A program made the translations under genes and the position numbers. A model generated the notes under the pieces. The model was not told the DNA's origin and did not search any database. It worked only from the letters and a program-made list of their open reading frames with translations. From Ophiodon elongatus (lineage: Eukaryota; Chordata; Actinopteri; Perciformes; Hexagrammidae): DNA of 64,000 nt. The DNA is taken from contig JACSYO010002116.1 in the NCBI GenBank assembly GCA_016806645.1, positions 6,194,001 to 6,258,000 on the forward strand, written 5' to 3'. This document shows positions 1 through 13,421 of the stretch, in pieces (positions within the stretch are counted from its first letter, which is position 1; the number at the start of each line of letters is the position of its first letter).

Positions 1-193
1 CACCACCGGATGCTCGTCCAGCTCGCCTCTTGCAGAAGCAGCCGCTCACTCCACCATTTCGATAGACTCGTTAATGCTGTGCTGCTCACGTCCACGGTGT
101 CTTTCTGCTAAACCATAAGATATAATAACTCACTCGGTGCTCTCTTGATTTCGTCTGCATTTTGGTGACTTTACACCGAGGGAAATCTTGACC
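1..193 (+). promoter_or_regulatory. oga: oga 5' UTR / promoter-proximal DNA (cut by window edge)
   Basis: These bases precede the oga start codon at 194. They are moderately GC-rich and probably hold 5' UTR. The transcription start is not visible and the promoter is likely cut by the window edge. Confidence 0.6.
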
Positions 194-3100
194 ATGGTCC
201 AAAAGGAAAAGGTGCTGGAGACCCCTCAAGTGGACGGGGAGCCGATCCCCAGCCCGGTCTCCGGAGAGGCTTGCGAGGAGGCCCCCGTCCCGGTGGAGGA
301 GTCCGGCATTGGAGTCGAACCGACGGGCCACAGGAAGTTCATCTGCGGAGTCGTGGAAGGTAACGTGCAATATCAAAATAAACATTTGATCCAGTCGTGA
401 TCTGCATACAGACACGAGTATGTCCTCAAAAAACCTGCAGCAATCCTGCTTCCTGGGTGGAGACGAGTGTGTTGCACAATAACACGAGGAAATACAAAGA
501 AAAACATGTTAATTGTCTAAAGAGACATGTTTAAACTTAAAATGAATATACTACAAGTTGATCAAAGTAATCCTGTGACGTCTAATGACAGATGGTTGAA
601 TTCATAAATAAGGTAGACAGTTATTAACAGGTGATCATCAAATTCAGTTAGTAGTTCTAGGGTTCATTTTGATCAAGAAAACATACCAAACATTGTCAGG
701 TTGCACCTCAACTAAGGTGGAGGATAATACGTTTTTGTGTCATATTATAGATTGGATATTTGGTGTGTTTTGGCCTCCGTTCAGAATGAATAAGACCAAT
801 TCAGTCAGTATTGGCCTCCAATGAATTAACTTCAGAAGGCAATCTTATATATGTTCAATACGAAAAATCAGTTACAGCCTTAATAAGCAAAACAAATGCA
901 TGTCCAATGACACTTCCAGCCCAAACCTGGGGGAAAATTGTTAGTTGAAGAAGCAGCTAAATATGCAAAAAAGTTGTAGAAAAAAAATCATCCCTGCAGA
1001 CTGCATGTAAACTAAATGTATTGTTTGCGGACGCAGGCTTTTACGGTCGACCATGGACAATGGAGCAGAGGAAAGAGTTGTTCAGAAGGTATGACACGTG
1101 TGAATTATTTAGTCATCAAACACCAATAATATTACAGCGAGATGATTTGAATTGTCACACTGAGTTTGTACAACGTTGCGTTTCCCAGGCAGCAGAAATG
1201 GGGACTGACTACATACCTGTATGCACCCAAAGATGACTACAAACACAGAATGTTCTGGAGGGAGCTGTACTCGGTGGAAGAAGCAGGTGACTATTCCACA
1301 ATAGATCTTGGGGAAAGGAAAACGGAGCAATGCCTGGTTTTAAACACGGGTGAAATGAAACAAAAAAAAAAAGAAGCTTTCATCAGAGTAAAAGCACAAT
1401 CATGCATTGAGTTCGTGGTTTCTCCCTCGTCTGCTTCCTAGAGCAACTCATGACTTTAATTGGAGCGGCCAAGGAGTACGGGACAGAGTTCATCTACGCC
1501 ATCTCCCCTGGACTGGACATCACCTTCTCTAACCAGAAAGAGGTTTCTGCACTCAAGAGGAAACTCGATCAGGTATTGCAACATTTTGTGTGATCGTAGT
1601 GTATATATACAATGTGTTCAACGTCTTTACACCTTCATATCATCAAACGTCCCCTGCATCTTTCACTCTGCGGCGTTATGTAACTATTTTAATGGATATA
1701 TTTTCGAATCTCTTCCCCCCCTATAGGTTTCTCAATTTGGCTGCAAGTCTTTCGCCTTACTTTTTGACGATATTGACCACAACATGTGCCCCGCTGACAA
1801 AGAGGTGTTCAGTTCATTCGCACACGCTCAGGTTTCCATTACCAACGAAATCTACCAGTACCTGGGAGAGCCTGAAACCTTCCTCTTCTGTCCCACAGGT
1901 ACATCAGTTCTACTTCCCAATATGCACATTTTACACAATTGTTTCATCTCCTGATTTAATCTTTATTTGTTTGTTTCGTGCCTTGAAATACAGAGTACTG
2001 TGGAACATTCTGCTACCCAAATGTCTTTCAGTCCCCCTACCTCCACACAGTAGGGGAGAAGCTGCTGCCTGACATTGAAGTGCTGTGGACCGGTGAGTCT
2101 TACACCGTTTCCTGTCAACTGACCATGCCATCGTTACTGTTAAGCGTACAATCACACACGTCGGAGGAGGAGTAGTAGGTGAAACGATTAACGGAGATGT
2201 GTTTTCTTCTCTGCAGGCCCCAAGGTGGTGTCCAAAGACATCTCAGTCGAGTCCATTGAGGAGGTGTCAAAGATCCTGAGAAGAGCCCCGGTGATCTGGG
2301 ACAACATTCACGCCAACGACTATGACCAGAAGAGGCTGTTCTTGGGTCCGTACAAGGGCCGCTCCACAGAGCTCATCCCCAGGCTGAAGGGAGTCCTCAC
2401 CAACCCCAACTGCGAGTTTGAGTCCAACTTTGTAGCGATACACACTCTGGCCACCTGGTACAAGTCTAATATGGACGGGGTGCGCAAGGACGTGGTCATG
2501 AGTAAGTGTGGTCCAAAAGTGAACTCATTTGTAATGTTTCGATGCGGTTACGCTGTCTTGTACGTATAAATGCTGTTTATTCTGTTTTTGATTATCCGTC
2601 TTGCTCCTCACCAGCGGACGGAGAGGACAGCACGGTGTCCATCCAGATCAAGTTAGAGAATGAAGGCAGTGATGAAGAACTGGAGACAGACATGCTCTAC
2701 AGCCCACAGCTTGCTCTGAAACTGGCTCTCACAGAATGGCTCGAGGATTTTGTTGAGCCTCATCAATACAACAGTGAGCGCAGTCCCATTATGATATCAT
2801 ATCTCTATGCTAATGGTTGTCCTAGCAGTAATACTTGGAGTACACTCAACGTGTCGACATCGATGGCCTGAAGTGATAGATTTGTGACTGAAGAACGGGA
2901 TGCAGTGAAGCTTAACTTTGTCTTTCAGGCCGGCAGATGCCTCAGAGTGGTGCCAACAGCACAGACATCGACGTGTCATCCATGGCTGCTCCCTCCCTCT
3001 GCTCTTCCACAACGGTCACAACTGTGTTCCAGCAGCCCATCATGTCTCCGGCCATGCCGCCTCTCTGTCTGGATCCACTCTCGCACACCATGGAAAAAAT

Positions 3101-6100
3101 ACCTCAGGAGGTAGAGGAGGTGAGGCTCATTGTTACTATGAGACAAAGTAGGAGTACTTGAATGAGTATTTGAGGTTTCTTCTAGAAATCAAGAACTGCA
3201 CTGATGCCATTTGTATGGTTAATAATTACTGAACGAGCTTCTTTCTCATCAGATTCTTGGCCTTGTTTTTTATGTGGTTTCTGGTACAATAGAGAAAATT
3301 TCACTTTCTTTCTTGAACATTTGTGTACTGGAGGCAAGAGCATCTGTATATCGTTCTACGAGTATGTTTGTATTGCTCCTCTGCAGGTGGAGGTGGAGAA
3401 GAAGGACTCGGATGAGGAGCCCATGGAGATGGTGGTTGAGAAGCTGGATGAGCCAGAGCCAGAAGCAGAAGCTGACTCGGAGGAGAAGCAGGTGGGTCCT
3501 GTTTTAGCTGAGGACCTGAAGCCCATGGATACGGACAAGGAGAGTCTGACGGAGTCAAAGTCCCCTGAGGAGTCTATCCAGGAGGACCCTGGGAGCGATA
3601 TCGCCCCTATGCAGACCGATGATCTGCTCAAGCAGGTACCACAAACATTTGTGACTTTCCTTTTTTTCCTTTTTATATCTGTCATTGAAGACAAAAAAAC
3701 AAATTAGAATTCCCCACAAAGTCAAAATAATTTCTGGTTTGCATTCTCAGGATTTGTTTGTGCCTGGGCCCGATGAGACGCCCCTGTTCGAAGCAGAGCC
3801 CCTCACACTTGAGGACCTGAGCTTGCTGGCGGAGCTCTTCTACCTGCCTTATGAACACGGGCCCAAGGCCATGCAGATGTTAAAGGAGTTCAACTGGCTG
3901 AGAGCCAACAGCAGCGTCGTCAGTGTCAACTGCAAGAGAAAGGAAACCGAAAAGGTGGGTTGATTCCTTGAATAAACACACACCCACACACACACACCCA
4001 CCCACACACCCACACCCACACGGTTGCGAGAAGGAGGGTCTATCTGGGGAAACTAGTTCAATATTAACTGGACTTGGTTGTCATAGTGTTGGTTGTTGAA
4101 AACAAAATGGTGGATGTGTACTACCCATACTGCCCATTGGGTGGTGTGGTTATGATAGGAGATGGAGTGCACCATAGAGCATTGTTTCCTGTGTGTTTGT
4201 GTAAACTAGAGCTTAACCTATTAAACCATCTGCCTTTCCCTCAAATACATTTTGACCTATTACAGAACATGTATAACTACAAAACACAACCATTGGTGAT
4301 GTTTATGATGAAACCTTTGCTTTTCTTACCATGACAAGTCAAAATGTCTGTTTATACCCGTCTATTACAAACAAAATGGCTTAGTGTTGTCCTTTTGTTA
4401 TTTATTTATTTATTTATTTATTTATTTGTTCTGATTTTCGATCACTGTGTTGCGTGCAGGTCGCAGAATGGCAATCGAAGGCGGAGAAGTTTGAGGAGAT
4501 GTGCGGCTCCGTCATCCAGATGTTCACACGGCTGTCCAATTCAGCCAACCACACCATCCTATATGACCTCTACCCGTACATCTGGGACATCAAGAGCATC
4601 ATTTCTATGGTCAAGTCTTTTGTCCAGTGGCTAGGTATGTATGAAGGTAACCATAAGGCACTTCATCTTAGAGCATTACAGTAGCATCGCAATAGTCCGA
4701 TTTAAGTCTGGTAATCCTGACTTTCGTTATTCTCAGACACACACTTACACAGAAATAGTTCAATCCCTTTTTTAAAAGTAAAAAACGATCATAGAAAGAA
4801 AAAGCACTATAATGGTTGGCTGCATGGATTATATCACAGTCCAGTGCTATGTAGTTGAATGAGGCAAATTCATACTTATTTCACACATCGTCTGCTTACT
4901 AATGACAGACTTGGAGAAATATTGCTCCTAGAGATCTTAACCACCACCTGTAGACAGGCCGATAATCTGAGTAGTGGCTTATACCCCCAGTTTTAATTGA
5001 TGGCAGTTTAATATAGATCACCTACGGACAGATCAGGCGAGTTGCATCAACTCTCAATAGTTATGATTCTGTTAATTTGTCTTGTTTCACACCTCGATTG
5101 TTTTCTTTCTTTTTTTTTGACTGAATGCCGCTTGCACTGCTAGCATCCCCCTTATTTATTCCATAACAAGCTGCCCCATCTCGGTGATCTCTAAACTTGG
5201 GTCCCTGTGGCAAACGTCCCAGCAGGGTTACTGCTGCTTGCTGTGTATCCAGTAACATCACTGCTGCATTCCCACACAGACACACTTGCTTCCATCTCTC
5301 TGTCTGTGGGGATGGGAGCGAGGGGGAAGTCCCCCCCCCCCCCTCCATGCCCTAGCGCGCACGCGAGCTTGGAGAACAAGCTGACTGACTATGGAAGGCC
5401 ATTCTGGTGCATAAACTTGAGTCAGAAATGACTGAATTGGTCTTTTTTTTTTTTTTTAACAAACCGTATGAATATACAACAAAGTTTTGTGTCGTCTCCA
5501 AAATGAGGCTGTCGGTGGATTTTAAACCCCTGAATTGTTTGCTCAATCTGTATCAGTGTGTGATCCATCACCTAGATATTCTTTCTCTCCCACTTCCTCT
5601 CCCTTCACCTCCCTTTCTTTCAGATGGTGCATTGTGATGCAGTTTGAGTGACATTCAGCCTTGTAATAACATCTCCATCTTTTTCGGAGTGTTTTTTTTT
5701 TAATAGTCTGAAGCACCAGCATGGCCTGTAGTATGCCCCCTGTAACCCAGTTTCATTCACAGGTTTCTGTCCTATATGGTAAAGCTGAGGACTCTAGCCC
5801 ACAGTACACAGCAGGCAGCATACCCACACTGGCAAAACCACATCAAAAATCCACCCTACTGGCTTAATGCATCAGTAAATGATGTTAACCACTCTAGCAA
5901 CATAGAGGAAATCAAGTGCCCCATAAATATAGTTATCTTTTGAATGTTCCTCGTATTGCAGTGTCATTAAGTGCATAACTGTTGACTTCTGCTGTTGCTA
6001 TTATCAGGTTTTTACATCAGCCCCCACGTTTCCCCTCAAGAGAAGCGGTGCAACCGGCACTTAGTCGCAACCTCCCTGGTTATTGTACTGAGAACACTTA

Positions 6101-6547
6101 CTAATAACTATTTGTTTTCTCCCTTCACTATGTACAGATGGAAGAATCCACAGTACAAGTTTCTACTGCTATTGGAGCGACAGTGACCGCTGTATGCACA
6201 GTGCAAGCGTCGTGACTTTTTGTTTCCCATTTGAAAGGGATTTATGTATTTATTTTTGTTTTACTTTAACTAGATTTATAAATGTAAACGATTTTATTTG
6301 GAGGAAAAGAAGCAGCCCTCCGGATGAAGTCACATTTTGCGCAGCGATTTAGCTTTGAATCCTAAGTGTTAACTCCCAAATTTCTCTCTTTGGCAGCATC
6401 TCTCTAACTTGTTTTTTTGTTTCTGTCAGTAGGCCTATAGAAATGGCTCAAACCAGCCTGATGCACCTACTCAAGGGAATTTAAACTTTGCTTTGAAATT
6501 CAACCATGGCCCATGATCTTCATCCCACTCGGGGATTGTGGACTGTG

Positions 6548-6596
<49 letters not shown>

Positions 6597-6966
6597 TGGC
6601 TGGACCATGCAAGAGCAAAAGTTGCATGTGTTCTGCAAAACTGTGATTGAGTTAAGGCAATGCAGTCTGAATGGATCCCTGAGGTGGAAGTTATTCACCG
6701 AGAGATCCTTCCGTTTTGGTGCTTTTTAATTTGTTGAAGCAAGTTCCGAGTTCCTTCCCGTGGGTGCATCTGCGTGCTGTGTTGTGTCAGTTCATCAAAG
6801 GAATTGTTTTAGGTATCAGGGTGAGGTTATGTAAAGCACTATTAGGTGTTCTTACTGCGCGCTGCATTTGTCTGGTCACATGACAGGGCTTGTCGTCAAC
6901 CAGGGTCAGACTTTGTTGGCAGCAACACTACTGTATTCAGACTCTAAGAGCCCTGTGATCTTTAGA

Positions 6967-7022
<56 letters not shown>

Positions 7023-10000
7023 TCTCTGTATGCTTTGTCCCTGCGGTGTATTTCATCTTTTGGTCTGGCTGATTGTGGATTTTAATAGTAAGCTGAGAGG
7101 CCTTTTAACTCAGGGAAGGTTCATACTACCCATCGTCCTGTCGTCCTGGTTTGATGACTCATGCTCCCCAGTCATGTGACGAGGCAGATAAGATGAGAAT
7201 GTGACTTCACACGGGGTGCTAAGACGAGTGGGGTGACGGCAGCTGAAGCTTACTTTTGTAGTCCATAGACGGTGTGGGTTTCGGTTCTGATGCTCAGTGA
7301 AAGATTTATGAAGTCTGTCAGTTTTTCAAACGAGTATAGCCCTCACTGAAACACCAAAGGGAGGAGCTGTTCTTATTTCAGTTCTCTCACCAGTTTTTTG
7401 AGAGCATGCGTTCCTCACTGCATGAAAGAACTTATTTCTTAAGACCTGCATACCAATTAGTGTGGAGCAGTTTGACATTGTCGTATTGACACAGACAATT
7501 TAAGGAGCATTTATATCTTGGACCTGATTTTCTTCTGGCAAACGCGTAAGCTTTAGTTGCTTGAGCCTCATTTAGGATATTGCCTCCGAATATAGTTTAT
7601 TCCAAATTAGGTCCTTCTTTATGTTTTAATGAGTAAAAATAAATAAATAAATAAATATGGATTATGTAATTAGATACTTATGACCCCCTTCCTCCCCATT
7701 TCCCCACTCCCTTCATCTGTCAGAGAGCCCCATCCTGTGGTAACAATGTCCGCTTGGCTCTGCTCCTAACAGGGTGTCGTAGTCAGTCCTCAGCACAATT
7801 CCTTAGAGGAGACCAAGAACCCTGGGCCTTTAGGGGAGGTCTAGCAGGAGAGTTCCAGGTATCTAATGCACTGAATTTACAGCAATCTTATGGAAAAAAG
7901 AGTGTTGTGAGCAAAGACGACAATGGTGATATATGTGTGTAGGTACGAGGGGCTTTGGTCTGTCGAAGGTGAGCTGATTGTAATGGGTCGGGCTTCAAAA
8001 CATCCGGGTTCCATCTGCTTCACTTGTTCTCCATAGAAGTTTAAATCCTTGCATTATTTTGGGATATTGTCAGGCTGTGTGGAGGGTGACCTGAAACCCA
8101 TCCTGACAGAGGAGGTTACAGCCAATGCTTGGCATGGCATTTTCTGATTGATTAATTTGAATTTCTTTCAGCAACTGCCCAAGGAGATGCTGCTTTTCCC
8201 TAGCGCACGCAGCGCAAGCGAGCATGGCTAGGTTTTATTTTCATGACATCTCATTTCTTTGCAGGAAAGCACAGCGTACCAAATTACCAACCCAACCCTT
8301 TGCAAAGCGCGCGCACAAGCATCGCAGCGCCCGCGAGAACGCAAGCATGTTTGCAATGGGAAAACTCCATGATCAAACACACCTGTCCAGTCTAAAGAAG
8401 TATCTCCATCCGTGGAGAGTAGCAAGACTCACAATGGCGACTAAAATGCCAATGAATTACTCAGTTAGCTCATATTTAATTTGCCTCATTGGTTTTTTTT
8501 CCTGGAGTTCTCTCTGCCTCTCTGCGCCAGCATCATTATTTTTCTCAACAGGAGGGTCCTGCGCAGCGAAATATTGCGATGTCTTACAAAAGGGAAAGGA
8601 GCATCTCCTTCAGCCAGTAAAGCCTTAGTCAGACCAAAATACCACCCTTGTTTTGTAATATTTGAAAAAGCAAACGTGTGTGCTTGTTGTGCTATGTTCC
8701 TTTAGCAAAGATGTGATGTTTGCTCTTGTTGTCCACTGTCAGTTCAACAAGGAACGTCAGTTCAAATCTGCAGGATTCTCCTTATTTCTTTCTACAATAT
8801 TTACCGTTCCAAAGCACTTTGCTCTCTTCTGGAGTTCCTTTTGGTTTGATAGTGGCACAACTGTAGCAAAAGCACAGTGAGGCAGTCAGCCAATGCATCA
8901 CACCACCTGGTCTCAGTGAAACTGAACCCGTTTCTTTTGATACCCACAGAGATTGTTGCCAATAGAAGGGGCAAACGATCTTTTCTACCAACCTCCACCT
9001 TCAATGCCAACCTCCAAAATCTATTCCATAAGGCCGTACTTTCCCAAAGATGAGGTAAGATGTTTAGTCAGGCCCGTGTGCACCTTATTTAATTTTTTTT
9101 TACCAGCACCTAAGTATTACGCCTTGAATACCAACAGGTATTAAGCGTTAATAATTTCTTAACCAAAATGTAATAAGTGTATGGTTGCAGATATTATATT
9201 GGCCAGTTGCTAGTATTCCCAGCAGAACTGGCCTAGTTAAAGCTGGGAATGCTTTGCACTCAATGTGGCTCAATGCTGTGCTCAACATCAGCTAATGGGC
9301 TGATTGTAAAGGCAGCACATTGACCTTCTTCTAGGCTTAGCTTTGGCTCTTGTATCTCGTGCCATAATTGGTCAAGTTACAGCTGTGCCTATCTTCTTTC
9401 TTTCAGACTGCGATTTATAAAATCTGTAAAGAAATGTACAGTGAAGGAATGGAGGATGTACCAGTCTCTGATGAGGATCCTGATCTCATAGGAGACAGGT
9501 AAAAACATGGAGATATCTAAACGCCTGGTCTGCAGGTCTCCCCTGCAGCATGATGCAACGTGGCTGACAAAATCCTTCCTGTTTCTTCACAGGTTAGTAG
9601 GTGGCCTCCTGACACTGAGCTCAGACTACGGGTTTGTGCTCGAGGATGACGAGGGGATCTGCGGTTATGCTCTCGGTACTGTGGATGTCCAGCCCTTCGT
9701 CAATAAATGCAAGTTGAACTGGATCCCCTTCATGCAAGAGAAATACCTCAAACCTGACTGTGAGAAGGACCTCACAGACGCTGAAGTAGGATCTTAATCC
9801 ATCTCTTTAACTGTCACGATGTCTTTAATCGTTGGCGTACCTGTTGTCGAGTTTTACTTTACCGTCTCTGTCTGTCGCCCCTGTAGAAAATGATGCTGAG
9901 TTTCCACGAAGAGGAGGAGGGTCTTCCTGACTCTTTCCTCTCCAACTTCCCCTCTCTCATCAAAGTTGACATTCATGCCAAGGTCACTGACCCCAGTGTG

Positions 10001-10665
10001 GCCAAAAGCATGATGGGATGTCTTCTATCTTCTCTTAAGGCCAACGGTAGGTGGCAGCCGATTTCAGTTATGACGTCAATGTCCATCGCTGCTACTGGTT
10101 CTAACTACAAAACGGACATATTGTGTTAGTGTTGTTGGTCATGTTAACATTCAATTAGATAAAGATGTTTATCAGTAAATATATTTAAACAGTTTGGGCT
10201 TTTTCTGTGTTTTATACAGTTTAGAACAAGCAGGCTCACTGATCTTGTCTAGATGTAATGTGAAAATGAGTTGAGTTTTCATTCTACATGGTTTATCCAT
10301 TAAATGGTAAAAATGCATTCTTTTGAGAGACAAAAAGAGAGAAACAGGGCTTTAAGGCACATATCAAATATCAAAGCACTGACTGAAATAGTCTTCTCTT
10401 CCTGCGACAGAGGTCTTTAAATAATTCATTACGGATCAGTAGAAGACCATCATCAGTTTATTTGGCAATACTGAATGTGGAGGACTGATTTTTGTTATTG
10501 ACCGAGCTGTTTCCTGTTTTTCTTCCAGGGTCCCTAGGTGCGTTCTGTCAGGTTCGTCAGACCGATAAGAGAATGTTGGACTTTTATAGTAAACTGGGAT
10601 GCTATGAAGTGGCCAAAATGGAGGGCTTTCCCAAAGACGTCATCCTTATGGGACGAAGCCTATGA
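194..10665 (+). CDS. oga: O-GlcNAcase (protein O-GlcNAc hydrolase, MGEA5), 18 exons, 917 aa
   Basis: OGA removes O-linked GlcNAc from Ser/Thr of nuclear and cytosolic proteins. Exons: 194-359, 1037-1088, 1189-1286, 1442-1572, 1727-1898, 1994-2092, 2217-2501, 2615-2773, 2929-3119, 3387-3635, 3751-3954, 4460-4634, 7773-7858, 8950-9054, 9407-9498, 9593-9785, 9887-10046, 10529-10665. All introns are GT-AG and phases close to 918 codons including TGA; human OGA is 916 aa. The GH84 catalytic domain covers about residues 50-390, with the catalytic Asp pair at D163/D164 in the motif LLFDDIDHN. An acidic low-complexity linker (exons 9-10), the stalk, and a C-terminal acetyltransferase-like domain (exons 14-18, ending MEGFPKDVILMGRSL) follow. 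The ATG at 194 gives MVQKEKVLE; an in-frame TTG at 188 is not needed. Intron 12 (3.1 kb) is the longest. Teleosts can carry an oga paralogue, which I cannot exclude. Confidence 0.97.
3975..4020 (+). repeat. CA/CCCA-rich microsatellite in oga intron 11
   Basis: The tract mixes CA and CCCA units and begins about 20 nt after the exon 11 donor (GTGGGT at 3955), on the sense strand. Confidence 0.9.
4398..4427 (+). repeat. (TTTA)n microsatellite in oga intron 11
   Basis: About seven TTTA units end 32 nt before the exon 12 acceptor at 4459/4460. Confidence 0.9.
6554..6595. repeat. (AC)n microsatellite
   Basis: A pure CA dinucleotide run of about 21 units lies in oga intron 12. Confidence 0.95.
6972..7019. 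repeat. (TA)n microsatellite
   Basis: A pure TA run of about 24 units lies in oga intron 12. Confidence 0.95.
7859..8949 (+). other. oga intron 13
   Basis: This 1.1 kb intron has no recognisable gene or repeat. A CG-containing patch lies near 8200-8345. ORFs of 65-134 codons cross it but match nothing I know. Confidence 0.7.
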
Positions 10666-13113
10666 AGAAACATCCTGCTTCAATAACAGACAGAGAGACA
10701 GCAAGTCAACGTGGCTGAAACATGTTCGCTACCTTCATGAGAAAAACTTCCATGATGATTTTATACTACATTACCATCTGGGCAAGCCCCGGGAAAACCT
10801 CTTTTTAGGATTTGTGTACAGAAGCACAGCAGTCGCACACAGATTCCCTGCGCTGCCATTAGATGTTATGGCTCTGTTGGATTCAGCAGATACGAAGCTG
10901 AAAGGCCGATAAGCGATCTGTAATCAGTTGATTTGAGCCAACATGGAAGAGTGGCACTCCAGCAGTGATTGTTGGGTCCCACTACCCGTACACCTCCAGG
11001 GGCAGGAAGTGAAAACTCCATACGCCTTTTTCTGATTTAATCCAGTAGTCATTACATGGATATTGCCCACATGCCCTAATGCGAAGTGTCTGTATCTGAA
11101 CGAGACAGAGCTGTAAAATGAGGGTGGCCTGTATCTCAGGTAAAGTCTTACTACCCCTGCATCCTGCTTTCCCAGCTTTGACAGAGAGAAATAACGCAGC
11201 TGTTGACACAAGTAGGACACCTTTATACAGGATGTGAGGTGCTATATGAGAGTTTGCCTTTCATCATCACATCATGGGATTTCCAGTTGCTCCACAATAA
11301 ACTTGGAGAAAGAGGCCTTTTAGGTGGCTTGTTTCTATCAAAAACGGATGTGAAACGCTGAGCCTGCACACATGAAGGGTGGACAATTTGAAAATTGGAG
11401 GAGTTGAAACCCTCAGTAAGAGATTGTCGTAGACCAGAAAGGGGAAAGTATTTGTTGAAATTGTTAAAGACTCAACCAGGAAGTCCTCTGAATTTTTGTT
11501 CAAGTAGTAGTCGACAATTGGAAAGCAATAGAAACGCTTTCACAAGTTTACAAACATCAGCCTATTTCTGTTCAGCGCTTTGCTTGTGGCCATTTTTTTC
11601 TTTTTTTATAATTCAGTCGTTTTTGCTTATTTCCCTTTTTGAGCTGTTGCCTTTTGGTTCATTGCCTTTGGATTTTAAGTTTGTATTGCAGAACCCAGTG
11701 TCTTTTGTTTTAAAGGCTTTCTTAGAAGTATCGGTCCGATTTAGCTAGAGTAGGGTAATTTTAGGACATTGCCCTTGTTGTTGCTTAAATTCCAGAGATG
11801 TGGCCCGACATTGTCTTAGTTTTGCCCGACCAGATCCCAAACATCTGGTTAACCTAAGCTAACTGACGGGGACATCACTATCATAGAGAATTCAGACCGT
11901 CTACTTAAGTTATGTCAAATTAATTTAAGTAATAACTTAAAGTTGACATAGTTACCCTTTTATAATAATGAACTCAAATCAACATGTTCTCATAGCAGGA
12001 CCCGTGGGACCAAAGGCTTGATTTTCTGATCTGCTATTAAGAAGAAAAATGTAATAGCGGCACCAATTTACATTGGAATGTGTTGGTTATAATAAGTAAG
12101 AATCCTAAAGACTTGGAAGCATCAACCCTCCCACTGTCACAAAGCTGCTCTCTTTTTTTTTTTTTTCTTAACCACTAATTCCAAAGCTGACTTTTAAAGC
12201 AGCAGGTGATCTGGACTATGTTCAAGAGATGTGCTGTGCTAAAATAAAAAAAAAATTTTTTTGCTTTCTATTGGTCATATAAAATAATTAATTTATATCA
12301 GCTTGCATCCCTCCCTGCATTGTTTCTACACGGCATCCTCTTAAATTAATGTCTTCTCAGTTGAGCCTTGGTGAGCACTCTCCGTATCCGGTCACCAAAG
12401 TGGCTCTCACACGGTTGGACTGTATAGTTGTTGGGGGCTTGGAGCAGAAATTCCTAGACCTTTTCCTATCTGTCCATTGAATGTTTTATATTCTGATGCA
12501 TTTCCCATTTGTTTTTTGTAAATCTTATGTAGTTGATTAAAAAGCACTTGGACTATAGATAGGCGTGTCCTGTTGGTTACGTGAGGATCATCGGTTGCTT
12601 CTCAGTAGCTGTCTGCCAATGTGATGTTTTGATACTGTGTACATTCATAATGTGCATGAGGTGTATTGGATTTGCCGTGACGGTCATTAGAATAACCTCA
12701 TCTTGTGCTACGTTGAGGAAGAAGCATGCCACTCACCTCCTATGAGCATGATACTGTAGATCATAGACAGTCAATCATAAAGTGTTATTATTTTGTATAT
12801 CCTTATTGAAATTGTGGCTAGCTTTTCGTTTAAACTGCTGGTCGAGTTACAATGCCCTGTCTTGTACAGCTATCCAATTTGCTGTGTTGCAGCAAGGTGT
12901 GAAACACACCCACAGGTCTGCTGTCCGTCTTCTGAAAGAACAGCAGAGTTTTCATTCTTGTTTTAAAATGTTCATGTTGCATTTGGTCGACGTTCAAGCT
13001 TTCTTATCTGCCAACCGGTCTTGATGAAAATGGGCTGTGATTGAGGGGAAAGGGCTCCAATTGTACATTTTGAATATCTGAGTTTAGGGAGGGGGGGAGG
13101 GGGGGAAGGGTCA

Positions 13114-13421
13114 TAAAAGTGACACTTTACCAATGTAAAAATTTGTATGTAAGATACATAAGATTCAAAACTAATAAACCATGACGAGTTCCTTTGTGTC
13201 CTTTTGTTAGCCTTTACCAAGAAACGAATGTGTTGCTTTGTAATACCTTGTATCCTCAAAACTAAGTAGACGCCATACACTTTGCTTCTCTTTCTTAGTT
13301 TCTCTTTTAAAACTCTGTTTCTGTTTTGACAAATAAAGGGAACGCCATGTCCGCACACATACAGGATTGGCACTGTTGGCAAAAAGAAAAAGAGATCCTT
13401 GGTTAAAAATTTTCAAGCTAT
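13114..13421 (+). repeat. Dispersed repeat, copy 1 (blocks A and B)
   Basis: Block A (13114-13216) and block B (about 13321-13421) match 15249-15339 and about 15374-15470 in the same order and orientation with roughly 85-90% identity by eye. Copy 1 has about 100 extra bases between the blocks. Each copy holds AATAAA in both blocks. The family is not recognised. Confidence 0.8.

Larger units (their letters stand above)
4635..7772 (+). other. oga intron 12, the largest intron of the gene
   Basis: This 3.1 kb intron holds a C run near 5331-5343, a T run near 5443-5457, an (AC)n tract at 6554-6595 and a (TA)n tract at 6972-7019. No splice-consistent exon or conserved protein was seen in it. Confidence 0.85.

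Noticed and set aside
188..193. Earlier in-frame TTG start for oga
   Set aside because: The ATG at 194 gives the expected vertebrate N-terminus; TTG is an unlikely vertebrate start.
1590..2072. 160-codon ORF over oga exons 5-6
   Set aside because: It is in the wrong frame; the real exons in another frame encode conserved OGA sequence.
12972..13416. 136- and 69-codon minus-strand ORFs with PFICQN sequence
   Set aside because: They lie inside the dispersed repeat, the second copy gives a similar but broken reading, and no protein family is recognised.
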